Part shown: positions 29,208 through 38,584 of the stretch, piece by piece
How the letters are laid out: every line of letters begins with the position of its first letter
Numbering within the stretch: the stretch's first letter is position 1
Assembly: GCA_945877805.1 (NCBI GenBank)
Contig: CAMCSM010000007.1
Span: forward strand, 1-49,636
DNA length: 49,636 nt
Direction: 5' to 3'
Origin: Methylacidiphilum caldifontis
GTDB taxonomy: Bacteria > Verrucomicrobiota > Verrucomicrobiia > Methylacidiphilales > CAMAQI01
Notes under the pieces: generated by a model
What the model was told of the DNA's origin: nothing
Databases searched by the model: none
What the model saw: the letters and a program-made list of their open reading frames with translations, nothing else
Translations under genes and position numbers: made by a program

Positions 29208-30338
29208 CTATTTGATCCAACCCCAACGCTTGCCAAAGGGCCAAAAGGCAACAAAGCCGGTCCCGACAAGGTTCTCGCGAGGGACGGGACCCCAACCGCG
29301 ACTATCAAAACTGTTGTAGCTGTTATCTCCCATCGCCCAAAAACGGTCAGTCGCAAGCTGGTAACTCTCTTGAGGAGTCGCTAAAAAATTAATCCCCGGA
29401 AGATTCGAGGTATACCCACGGTATCCCTCTTTCGCTGCCTGAACTTTGGTCACCATCGGATTATCATCGAGGATCTTCCCGTTTACAAAAAGATGCGGCT
29501 CTTCAATTCTTAAGGAGTCATGGGGCACTCCCACACATCGTTTAATGTAATATTGTGACCCTGCGATTCCTCTCATCGGGAAATCTTTTTCAATCCCCTC
29601 AATTCCTCTCGTCGTAAAAACAAAAACCTCAGCACGTTTCGGAAGTCGAAAATGAATCGTCATTTTATCCACGAGCACAAAATCCCCGGATTCCACTTCC
29701 AAATTTAAAATATCCTCTCCTTTACGAAAAAACTGATCGCGATGAAGTCCTGACTTCTTCACCGCCTCCATCGGCAACCAAAGTCGCTCGGTCACTCCAT
29801 TGGTAAAGATAAAATCAGCATATTGAAACCAAGGAGTAAAACTGCCCACACGATAGCTGGCCAACGTTAAATCTTCGGGAGCGATAAATCGTTTGTACGA
29901 CTTCCCAAAAATTACTTTTTGATAAACTTGCTCAAAAAAACTAGGGGTCTCCCCTGTTCGATGCTCAATCTGAACGCCGTATAAAGTCGGCTTCATCGAA
30001 TCGGTAGGAATCACAAAAGGCTGAAGAAAATAGCATTTGATCGAAAGAGCCACCACAATCGCAACCAAAAACGACTCGACATTCTCAAAAGCCCATTCGT
30101 TTTCAGACGAAGGAAAATGTTGTTGAAAAAGCTCATCCGCATCAGAAATAAAGGATTTGTAATCCGATTCCAGTTTCGATTTCTTCACCGTTTGATAGCG
30201 TTCTTCAAAGGCCAAAACCGACTTCAAATCAGCATCAGCGAGTAAATCCTCACGAAATTTTCGTTTCGTCTGAATCACTTCAAAACATTCCCTCGCCTGT
30301 TTACGTAAAGATCGCAGCTTAAAGAAAGAAAAAAACAT
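29208..30338 (-). CDS. lepB: Signal peptidase I
   Basis: 376 aa; QPFVIPTDSMKPTLYG, YYIKRCVGVPHDSLRI, FWAMGDNSYNSFDSRGWGPV; long N-terminal extension before the TM. Confidence 0.94.
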   Translation of the reverse strand: MFFSFFKLRSLRKQARECFEVIQTKRKFREDLLADADLKSVLAFEERYQTVKKSKLESDYKSFISDADELFQQHFPSSENEWAFENVESFLVAIVVALSIKCYFLQPFVIPTDSMKPTLYGVQIEHRTGETPSFFEQVYQKVIFGKSYKRFIAPEDLTLASYRVGSFTPWFQYADFIFTNGVTERLWLPMEAVKKSGLHRDQFFRKGEDILNLEVESGDFVLVDKMTIHFRLPKRAEVFVFTTRGIEGIEKDFPMRGIAGSQYYIKRCVGVPHDSLRIEEPHLFVNGKILDDNPMVTKVQAAKEGYRGYTSNLPGINFLATPQESYQLATDRFWAMGDNSYNSFDSRGWGPVPRENLVGTGFVAFWPFGKRWGWIK

Positions 30339-30374
30339 CCTCCCTCTTCTAATCTTCTAAAGAGGGTTGTCGAT

Positions 30375-30463
30375 CATAAATCGGTCAAAGAGCGAAACTA
30401 AGGATATCTCCTCAATGAAAATATTCTTTGCCCCATTTCAATCGCATTGAATTCCGATTTATG
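30375..30463 (+). repeat. 89-bp TIR element, copy 2
   Basis: CATAAATCGGTCAAAGAGCGAAACTAAGGATATCTCCTCAATGAAAATATTCTTTGCCCCATTTCAATCGCATTGAATTCCGATTTATG. Confidence 0.92.
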
Positions 30464-30514
30464 AATTTTAAAATGGGACTAAAACCGCGTGCATCCTTGA
30501 AAAAATGAGTTAGA

Positions 30515-31399
30515 ATGTTTCCTGTGAATATCAAAACCGATTGGATCGCTGCCCACGAAGATCATCGCCGTCTCTATCAGGACTTTATTTATGTCTATCC
30601 AGTGATCTCCCGCCGCTCTCAGGGGGTTTCGATCGGGATCAATTTAAATCCGGATAAAATCTGTAATTTCGATTGCATCTACTGTGAGGTCGATCGCCTC
30701 ACCCCGGCCCGCAAGAAAAAAGTCGATCTTCCGCAGCTCGAAGAGGAGCTCCGTGCGATGATCGAAATCTGGAAAGATCACTCTCTTTTCAACGATAAAC
30801 CTTTTTCTAGTGCTCCTGTTTCTTGGAGAGGATTGAACGATATCGCTTTCAGTGGCGATGGCGAGCCGACCACCTGTCCGGTTTTTGAAGAGGCGGTCGA
30901 TATCGCTCTTAAACTCCGTGCCGAATTACTCGACCCGGCGACGAAACTCGTTCTGATCACCGACTCTGCCTGTCTCGATCGTCCGGGAGTCATTCGTGGA
31001 CTCCAAAAAATGCAACAAGGAGCCCATGAAGTCTGGGCAAAACTGGATGCAGGAACGACCGACTATTATCAACTCGTGAATCGCTCCTCGATCTCCTTTG
31101 ATCGAATCCTCAAAAACATTCTCCAGACCTCCCAATGGCTTCCATTAACGATCCAAACCCTCCTGCTCAAAATCCATGGGGAACTCCCTTCAGAGGCCGA
31201 GATCAATGCCTACATCGATCGATTGAAAGATATTCAAGCCCAGGGGGGAATGATCAAACAACTTCAGCTCTACACCATTGCCCGCCCCACCCCGGAAAAC
31301 TTTGCCGAGGCGTTAAGCCGTGTCGAACTTGATACGATTGCCGCAACGATCTTCAAGGCGACCTCACTTCCTCAAGTCTTAGGCTATGGAAAGGAGTAG
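30515..31399 (+). CDS. Radical SAM protein
   Basis: 294 aa; CNFDCIYCEVDR (CX3CX2C), DIAFSGDGEPTTCP. Confidence 0.92.
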   Translation: MFPVNIKTDWIAAHEDHRRLYQDFIYVYPVISRRSQGVSIGINLNPDKICNFDCIYCEVDRLTPARKKKVDLPQLEEELRAMIEIWKDHSLFNDKPFSSAPVSWRGLNDIAFSGDGEPTTCPVFEEAVDIALKLRAELLDPATKLVLITDSACLDRPGVIRGLQKMQQGAHEVWAKLDAGTTDYYQLVNRSSISFDRILKNILQTSQWLPLTIQTLLLKIHGELPSEAEINAYIDRLKDIQAQGGMIKQLQLYTIARPTPENFAEALSRVELDTIAATIFKATSLPQVLGYGKE

Positions 31400-31490
31400 A
31401 GCGCTTAATAGCTCGATAGCTCAATAGGTCAATAGCCTGAAGGCAGTAAATTTAGCCACATAATGCTCCACCAATCCCAAGCTCGAAATC

Positions 31491-32117
31491 TCAATGATTC
31501 CTCTGCTTCATCATGAGTACCCCCCACATTCGACCGGTCTTTCCTTTTTCCAATCGATAGGAATAAAAACGCTGGAGATCCGATCCGGTACAAAGGCCAC
31601 AATCTTCAAAATGAATCACCCCCATCGATTTGGCCTGTCTGCCAATTTCCTCCGCAAAAGGAACTTCATAATGAGGGGGACGAATACAGGGTCCTAACTG
31701 AACCCGGATATCCTCAATCCGTGATCCCCGCTGATCCCTCATCACTTTTAAGGTCTCTGCGGTAATATTTTTCTCCGTTCCTTTACGTCCTGAATGAGCA
31801 ACGGCGATGACCTGATTCACCGGATCATAAAAAAATAGCGGTCCGCAATCGGCGACACGAACCACTAAAGCAACTCCCGTAACAGCGGTCACTAAAGCAT
31901 CAACCCCGGCGACTTTTTCGACTTGAGGATGATCGACGACCGCTACACCATTCCCATGAATTTGTTCCGCTTGAACGGTTTGTGAAAAATCGATCTCCAA
32001 TAATTGCAGTGAACTCTCGAGCTCCTGATTTAACGATTCAAGACTGCATCCAGATCGTTGAGAAAATCCATGAATGAGATCAGGACTGTTTAAAAGAGGA
32101 AATTGAATCCAGTTCAT
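31491..32117 (-). CDS. pgeF: Laccase-domain polyphenol oxidase / peptidoglycan editing factor PgeF (YfiH family)
   Basis: 208 aa; QAEQIHGNGVAVV, DALVTAVTGVALVVRVADCGPLFFYDP, AVAHSGRKGTEKNI, LGPCIRPPHYEV. Confidence 0.88.
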   Translation of the reverse strand: MNWIQFPLLNSPDLIHGFSQRSGCSLESLNQELESSLQLLEIDFSQTVQAEQIHGNGVAVVDHPQVEKVAGVDALVTAVTGVALVVRVADCGPLFFYDPVNQVIAVAHSGRKGTEKNITAETLKVMRDQRGSRIEDIRVQLGPCIRPPHYEVPFAEEIGRQAKSMGVIHFEDCGLCTGSDLQRFYSYRLEKGKTGRMWGVLMMKQRNH

Positions 32118-32128
32118 ATCAATCTGAA

Positions 32129-33673
32129 TTATTCCTTACTCGGCTCTAACTTTAAAGCCTGTTCGATCACCGAACTCTCTTTTTCAGGAATGGCGATCAC
32201 CGCCTCGGCGCGAGGAATTTTTACCGATCTCTTCGGAGAACTTTCCTCTGCCTTGAACGGATGAATTTTCTTTTTTTCCTCCGCTTTCATCAAGGAAGAC
32301 TTTTGTAAATCGGAGACCTCCCTAGACTCAAGATCCGTTGGACTCGCCTCTGTCCCCTCCACCCAAACCGTTGGAATCGCCGTCGCACGCTCGAGCTCCG
32401 CCCAAGCGAGGAGGAGATCATGTTTCGATTGAAGTTGATTAATTCGAGAGGTCGTTAAGGCCACTTGACTGGAAAGAGAGTCGATTTGAAGACCCGTACC
32501 GACCTCAAAACGAACTCGAGCCAAACGAAGAGCCTCCTCAGCAGATTCAATATTTTTCTCTTGAGAAACAAGGAGCTCCTTCGCCTCGAGATAACTCGAA
32601 TAGGAACGACGAACTTGAACTTCAATTTCCAGTTTTTTAGCATCGATCTCATGTTGGAGTTGACGAATCATCGAGCGGGTTTGATCGACCTTCGCCTTGC
32701 TTTCAAAGCCATCGAAAATTTTCCACTCCCCTTTGATTCCTGCGATATAACCTTCATTGATTTGATCTAAATTTGGCTGAAACCGATCACTCATCCAATC
32801 GTATCCGCCAAAGGCCGATAAGGAGGGAATCGCTCCCGAGCGATCGATCTTAATCTGTTTTTCCTTACTCTGAATTTGATAGAGCAACGACTTGAGTTCA
32901 GGACGATTTTCAAAGCTCTTTTGAATCAAGTTCTCCACTTCAAGCTCCGATTTAATTTCTGGAAATTGGTCGGAAATCTCAAAAGGAAGCTTTCGTATAT
33001 CAGAGGGAAGCACAAACCCCATCCCTTGAGCCAGCTCCGCAAGAGCAATCCGATAGCTGTTTTTGGCACGAATGAGTTTCGGTTTTTCATTCGCAAGCTC
33101 CACCTCAGCACGAAGAACATTAAATTTCGTCGCCGTTCCTGCCTTCACTTTTTTACGTTGTTGTTCGAGCTCCTCCTCCAAAAGCTGAATCGATTTTTCA
33201 GAAACCTGAATGAGTCCTTTTTGATAAATCGCCTGATAATAATTTTTCTTAACGATGAGAATCGTTTCGTTGACCAAATTTTGAATCTCTTGCTGAATTG
33301 ATTTCTCATTTAACTTCTCTCTCTGATTTGCTGCAGAGAGTTGCCCTCCTTCGTATAGAGCTTGAGTCACCCGAAGCGATACCCCCCATTGATCCTCATT
33401 TTGAGGGGGACCAAAAGGAGTGCCAAAACGCCCTTTGTCCTCGGTTTGTAATAGCGGCGAAACAAAGAGTTGAGGAAGCGCTCCTGATCGTACTTGAAGA
33501 AGGAGTCCTTTATTTTTAACCAGCTCCTCCTTCATTTTTAAGAGCGAGGGATTCTTAATCATCGAATAATCAAGACACTCCTGAAGGGTCATCAAACGGC
33601 CCTTTGTCTCCTCCCCTTTAAGAAAAAAGGGAAGCAGCAAGAACACGAAGAGAAGTCGATTCAGATTGATCAT
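32129..33673 (-). CDS. TolC-family outer-membrane efflux protein
   Basis: 514 aa; signal peptide, OEP repeats (LLQVRSGALPQLFVSPLL, KAGTATKFNVLRAEVELANEKPKLIRAKNSYRIALAELAQ, VGTGLQIDSLSSQVALTTSRINQLQSKHDLLLAWAELERA). Confidence 0.93.
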   Translation of the reverse strand: MINLNRLLFVFLLLPFFLKGEETKGRLMTLQECLDYSMIKNPSLLKMKEELVKNKGLLLQVRSGALPQLFVSPLLQTEDKGRFGTPFGPPQNEDQWGVSLRVTQALYEGGQLSAANQREKLNEKSIQQEIQNLVNETILIVKKNYYQAIYQKGLIQVSEKSIQLLEEELEQQRKKVKAGTATKFNVLRAEVELANEKPKLIRAKNSYRIALAELAQGMGFVLPSDIRKLPFEISDQFPEIKSELEVENLIQKSFENRPELKSLLYQIQSKEKQIKIDRSGAIPSLSAFGGYDWMSDRFQPNLDQINEGYIAGIKGEWKIFDGFESKAKVDQTRSMIRQLQHEIDAKKLEIEVQVRRSYSSYLEAKELLVSQEKNIESAEEALRLARVRFEVGTGLQIDSLSSQVALTTSRINQLQSKHDLLLAWAELERATAIPTVWVEGTEASPTDLESREVSDLQKSSLMKAEEKKKIHPFKAEESSPKRSVKIPRAEAVIAIPEKESSVIEQALKLEPSKE

Positions 33674-33738
33674 GCGGTTATTTTTATCTTATTTCAAAAC
33701 GGCTCATTTTTGAATACTTTTACTGAGTAAAAATATTG

Positions 33739-33762
33739 ACTATACCGTCCAGACGGTATAGT
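33739..33762. promoter_or_regulatory. 24-bp palindromic operator for the TetR regulator
   Basis: ACTATACCGTC-CA-GACGGTATAGT, perfect 11-bp arms, between divergent tolC and tetR genes, overlapping TTGACT/TATAGT promoter-like hexamers. Confidence 0.75.
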
Positions 33763-33770
33763 TATAAGGA

Positions 33771-34358
33771 ATGTCCTCCGAAAAAGCAAGTCCTGTCCGA
33801 GAGAAAATTCTCGAAGCGGCTGAAATGCATGTTTTAGAACAGGGAACCTCCACCTTGACCTTAGAGGCGGTCGCCAAGGCGGCTGAGCTGAGTAAAGGAG
33901 GGCTGCTGTATCATTTTCCGAATAAAGATGAGCTGATTAAAGGGCTTGTGACTCGGGTCTACGAGCATTGGATGAATTGCCTTCAGGTTGCATATGGCAA
34001 GGAAAAGCCAGGGAAAGGGCATATGGCGAGAGTTCTCTTTCGCGATACCTTTGAGCCGGAACTTCCGCTCGACTCTCCGAAATGGAAACGACATCAACGA
34101 CTTGTTGCCGCCCTTGCCGCAGCGATCTCCCATAATCCCCACCTGATTCTCTGCTGTCGTGAGTCCTATCAAAAATTTTTGACTGAATTTGAGAAGGATG
34201 AACTTCCGCTGGGAAACTCTCTCGTGATGATGTGTGTCTATGATGCCCTGTGGTGGTCGACGGTTTTTGGAACCTACACCTTGAATGACCCGCAACGGGA
34301 GGCCCTCAAAAAGACCTTATCTCAGCTCCTTGAACTTCAACCGCAGAGCTCCTTATGA
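33771..34358 (+). CDS. TetR/AcrR family transcriptional regulator
   Basis: 195 aa; REKILEAAEMHVLEQGTSTLTLEAVAKAAELSKGGLLYHFPNKDELIKGLV HTH. Confidence 0.95.
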   Translation: MSSEKASPVREKILEAAEMHVLEQGTSTLTLEAVAKAAELSKGGLLYHFPNKDELIKGLVTRVYEHWMNCLQVAYGKEKPGKGHMARVLFRDTFEPELPLDSPKWKRHQRLVAALAAAISHNPHLILCCRESYQKFLTEFEKDELPLGNSLVMMCVYDALWWSTVFGTYTLNDPQREALKKTLSQLLELQPQSSL

Positions 34359-35482
34359 TTCGTTGGATTGTCACGATTACCATTCTTTTCTCTGTGATTC
34401 TTGGAATCGCTTATCTTAAGTATTCCAAAGTCAAGTCTGCGATTGCCCAATTCGCTGATTTTGCCCCTCCTCCTGCAGTCGTGACATCGATGAAAGTTCC
34501 GTACGAAAGTTGGAGTAGCAATCTTGAAGCCATTGGAACCTTTAAAGCCGCCCAAGGGGTTCTGATGAGCTCCGAGGAATCAGGGAAAATTATTCGTCTT
34601 AACTTCGAGTCGGGACAGACGGTGAATAAAGGAGAAGTGATCCTTCAACTGGATACCTCCGTTGAAGAGGCACAATTGAAAACCTCGATCGTGAAGCTAG
34701 ATCTAGCAAAAATCACCGCAGATCGAACCCGACAGCTTTATAAAGAGCAGGCCGCCACCTCTTCAGAAATTGATGATGCCGAATCTAAATTAAAACAGAT
34801 CGTCGCAGAGGTCGCGTCATTGAATACCACGATTCAACGTAAGATCGTCACCGCACCGTTCACTGGCGTTCTGGGAATTCGTCAGGTTCAACTCGGTCAA
34901 TATGTCACTCCTGGAACAACTTTAGTCAGCCTTCAAAATCTCAAACCGATTTTCTTAAACTTCACTCTCCCGCAACAAAATATCAGCCAAATCAAGGTAG
35001 GACAAAAAGTGACGGTTAAAGTGGATAGCTATCCTCAAAGAATTTTTGAAGGAACTCTCACGACAATTCAACCGGAAGTGGATGCACAAACCCGTAACAT
35101 TCAACTGCAAGCGACTTTTGCCAATGAAGATGAAGCCCTCTTCTCAGGAATGTTTGCGAATGTTTCCCTCAATTTAAATCGGGAAGTTAAATCCCTCATT
35201 ATTCCTCTCACCGCTATTCAATACGCCCCCTATGGAGATGCTGTTTATGTCATTGAAAAACTCAAAAATGAAAAAAACGGGAAAGAGTATCAAGGAGCCC
35301 GACAACAATTCATCAAGCTCGGGGTCACTCAAGGAGATTGGGTTCAGGTGATCGAAGGACTTCAAGAAGGTCAAGAGATCGCGACAATGGGGGTCTTTAA
35401 ATTGCGACAAGGGGTTGCAGTCGTGGTGAATAATGAAATTCAACCCAACCTCCAAAAACAACCTGATTTAAAGGATCGATAA
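34355..35482 (+). CDS. RND efflux periplasmic adaptor (HlyD/MFP family)
   Basis: 375 aa; lipoyl and barrel-sandwich segments (SGKIIRLNFESGQTVNKGEVILQLD, VTAPFTGVLGIRQVQLGQYVTPGTTLVSLQ). Confidence 0.94.
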   Translation: MIRWIVTITILFSVILGIAYLKYSKVKSAIAQFADFAPPPAVVTSMKVPYESWSSNLEAIGTFKAAQGVLMSSEESGKIIRLNFESGQTVNKGEVILQLDTSVEEAQLKTSIVKLDLAKITADRTRQLYKEQAATSSEIDDAESKLKQIVAEVASLNTTIQRKIVTAPFTGVLGIRQVQLGQYVTPGTTLVSLQNLKPIFLNFTLPQQNISQIKVGQKVTVKVDSYPQRIFEGTLTTIQPEVDAQTRNIQLQATFANEDEALFSGMFANVSLNLNREVKSLIIPLTAIQYAPYGDAVYVIEKLKNEKNGKEYQGARQQFIKLGVTQGDWVQVIEGLQEGQEIATMGVFKLRQGVAVVVNNEIQPNLQKQPDLKDR

Positions 35483-35508
35483 CGCTTTTCTCAAGTTTTT
35501 AACTGCTC

Positions 35509-38500
35509 ATGAAAATCACCGATCTTTTCATTCGAAAACCGATTTTGGCGATTAGTATCAATCTTCTGATTCTTCTCATTGGAATCACTTCGATTCAGAA
35601 ACTCAACGTCCGACAATATCCTCGTAGTGATAGTGCCGTCGTCGTCATTACCACGGCTTACATTGGAGCAAGTGCCGATCTCGTTCGCGGTTACATTACC
35701 ACTCCTCTCGAACGAGCGATCTCAAGCGCTGAAGGGATCGACTATCTTGAATCGGCAAGTCGCCAAGGATTAAGCACGATTCGAGTCAATCTACAGCTCA
35801 ACTACAAACCGAACGACGCCCTCACTCAGATTCAATCCAAAATCGACCAAGTCAAAAATCAACTTCCCCCTGAGGCAGAGACCTCCGTCATCAATGTCGA
35901 AAGCAAAGATACCTCCTTTGCCGCGATGTATATTAGTTTTTACTCTGATAAACTGGATGAAAATCAGATCACCGATTATTTAACTCGAGTCGTTCAACCG
36001 AAACTCTCCGTCGTTCCTGGCGTGCAACGGGCTGAAATTCTGGGAGATCGAACCTTTGCGATGCGTATTTGGCTTAAGCCCGATCGAATGGCCTCACGCG
36101 GACTCTCTGCGACCGATGTTCGTGCCGCCCTTTCCGGAAATAATTCACTCTCTGCGATTGGGAATACCAAAGGGGCCTACATTCAGGTCAATCTGACGGC
36201 GAACACCGATCTCAAGACTAAATCTGAATTCGAAAACCTGATCGTTCTCGAAAAAAATGGGACCATTATCCGACTCAAAGAGATCGCCGATGTTGAACTC
36301 GGAGCTCAAAGTTATGAGGAGGATGTCCGCTTTGGCGGCAAAAAGGCGACCTTCATGGGAATTTATGTTCTCCCGAATGCAAACTCCCTCGATGTGATCA
36401 AAGGAATTCGTGCTATTTTTCCAGAGATTCAAAAAAGTTTGCCCACCGGAATCTCCGGAAGTATCTCCTACGACTCCACAAAATATATCAGTGACTCGAT
36501 TCATGAGGTGACCAAAACGCTCATCGAAACGATTCTCATCGTCGTCGTTGTCATCTATCTCTTCATCGGCTCTTTTCGCTCGGTTCTTGTCCCCTTAGTC
36601 GCCATTCCGCTCTCCCTTGTCGGTGCTTGCTCCCTGATGTTGATGCTCGGATTCACGCTGAATCTTCTCACCCTCTTAGCCATCGTCCTCGCTGTCGGAC
36701 TTGTTGTCGATGATGCGATTGTGATGCTCGAGAACGTCGAGCGACATATCTCAGAGGGAAAATCACCGTTTGATGCGGCGATTATCGGCGCCCGAGAACT
36801 TCTCGGACCGACCATATCGATGACAATTACCCTCGCTGCAGTCTATGCCCCGATCGGTTTTCAAGGGGGACTCACTGGCTCATTATTTCGTGAATTCGCT
36901 TTTGCTTTGTCAGGGGCGGTCATCGTTTCAGGAGTGGTCGCCCTGACCCTCTCCCCGATGATGTCCTCCGCTCTCCTCCACTCAAATAAAGAGATTCATG
37001 GATTTGAAAAATGGCTCAATCTCTTTTTTGAAAAAGTTAAAAACCTTTACCGCTCCATTCTGAAGGAGACTTTAGTTTCTTATAAGCTGACGTTATTTGT
37101 CGGATTGATCATCGGACTCCTCTGGATACCGTTCTACCTATTCTCAATGAAAGAACTTGCTCCCGCAGAGGATCAAGGAGTCGTTTTTGGAATCGTTCAA
37201 GCCTCCCCGAATGCCTCCTTAGATCAAACCACTCTTTTCTCGAATCTTATCAATGATCGCTTCTCTCAATTTCCGGAATGTGATCAAACCTTTCAAATTA
37301 TCACTCCATCAGGGGGGTTTTCAGGGATGGTTCTCAAACCTTGGACCGAGCGAAAACGAACCGCCCAACAGCTCACTCAAGAGGCAATGGTCAAATTTAG
37401 TGATCTGAGCGGCATTCAATTTATCGCTGTAACCCCCCCTGCCCTTCCAGGAGGGAGTGATTTTCCGGTCGAATTCATCATCTCTTCAACCGATGAACCG
37501 CGACTTCTCCTTGATTATGCGAATCAACTCGTTGGCAAAGCCTTTCAAAGCGGACTCTTCATGTTTGCGGATTGCGATCTGAAATTCGACATCCCACAAA
37601 CTGAAATTATTTTTGATCGTAATAAAGTCGCCTCGATGGGACTGAGTCTCCAACAAGTGAGTGCCGATCTCGGGGCGATGCTCGGCGGGGATTACGTGAA
37701 TCGATTTAGCATTCAAGGAAGAAGTTACAAAGTGATCCCCCAAATCAAACGCTCTGATCGCTTAAACCCGGAACAAATTGAAAAGCTCTATGTTCGAGGT
37801 CCCGATGGAACGCTCGTTCCTCTTTCGACCTTTGCGACTCTCAAACACTCCGTTGAGCCACGGCAGCTCAATCGATTCCAACAGCTCAATTCAGTTAAAA
37901 TCTACGGCCCCATGATTCCTGGAATCACCCTTGATCAAGCCCTCTCCTTTTTAGAAAAAGAGGCAAAAAAAATACTTCCGCCCGAATATGCGATCGATTT
38001 CTCTGGCGAATCTCGACAACTCCGTCAAGAGGGAGCCTCACTCGCACAAACTTTCATTCTTGCGATTCTCCTCATTTACCTGGTTTTAGCCGCTCAATTT
38101 GAAAGCTTTCGCGATCCCTTTATTATTATCCTGGGATCAGTTCCTCTCGCATTAAGTGGGGCACTCGTCTTTGTCTTTTTCGGTGTCAAAGGATCGACGA
38201 TTAATATCTACACCCAAGTCGGACTGATTACCCTCGTCGGCCTTGTTGCCAAAAACGGAATCCTCATCGTCGAATTTGCGAATAAACTTCAGGAAGAGGG
38301 TTACTCAAAATTAGATGCGATCCGGGAGGCCTCCTCCACTCGTCTGCGTCCGATCCTCATGACCTCCGCGGCCACCGTCTTCGGTCACCTTCCGCTTGTC
38401 TTCGTCACGGGAGCAGGAGCTGCAGCTCGGAATAATATTGGCATCGTTTTAGTCACCGGAATGACGATCGGAACGATCTTCACCCTCTTCATTGTCCCCT

Positions 38501-38568
38501 CCATCTATCTCCTCCTTGGAGCCAATCGAACGGTGGAGAAAGCGCAGAGGGAGAGCGGAATAGCTTGA
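35509..38568 (+). CDS. RND efflux inner-membrane transporter (AcrB/MexF type)
   Basis: 1019 aa; MKITDLFIRKPILAISINLLI, VGLVVDDAIVMLENVERHI, LVGLVAKNGILIVEFAN. Confidence 0.96.
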   Translation: MKITDLFIRKPILAISINLLILLIGITSIQKLNVRQYPRSDSAVVVITTAYIGASADLVRGYITTPLERAISSAEGIDYLESASRQGLSTIRVNLQLNYKPNDALTQIQSKIDQVKNQLPPEAETSVINVESKDTSFAAMYISFYSDKLDENQITDYLTRVVQPKLSVVPGVQRAEILGDRTFAMRIWLKPDRMASRGLSATDVRAALSGNNSLSAIGNTKGAYIQVNLTANTDLKTKSEFENLIVLEKNGTIIRLKEIADVELGAQSYEEDVRFGGKKATFMGIYVLPNANSLDVIKGIRAIFPEIQKSLPTGISGSISYDSTKYISDSIHEVTKTLIETILIVVVVIYLFIGSFRSVLVPLVAIPLSLVGACSLMLMLGFTLNLLTLLAIVLAVGLVVDDAIVMLENVERHISEGKSPFDAAIIGARELLGPTISMTITLAAVYAPIGFQGGLTGSLFREFAFALSGAVIVSGVVALTLSPMMSSALLHSNKEIHGFEKWLNLFFEKVKNLYRSILKETLVSYKLTLFVGLIIGLLWIPFYLFSMKELAPAEDQGVVFGIVQASPNASLDQTTLFSNLINDRFSQFPECDQTFQIITPSGGFSGMVLKPWTERKRTAQQLTQEAMVKFSDLSGIQFIAVTPPALPGGSDFPVEFIISSTDEPRLLLDYANQLVGKAFQSGLFMFADCDLKFDIPQTEIIFDRNKVASMGLSLQQVSADLGAMLGGDYVNRFSIQGRSYKVIPQIKRSDRLNPEQIEKLYVRGPDGTLVPLSTFATLKHSVEPRQLNRFQQLNSVKIYGPMIPGITLDQALSFLEKEAKKILPPEYAIDFSGESRQLRQEGASLAQTFILAILLIYLVLAAQFESFRDPFIIILGSVPLALSGALVFVFFGVKGSTINIYTQVGLITLVGLVAKNGILIVEFANKLQEEGYSKLDAIREASSTRLRPILMTSAATVFGHLPLVFVTGAGAAARNNIGIVLVTGMTIGTIFTLFIVPSIYLLLGANRTVEKAQRESGIA

Positions 38569-38584
38569 TAGCTCAATAGTCATC

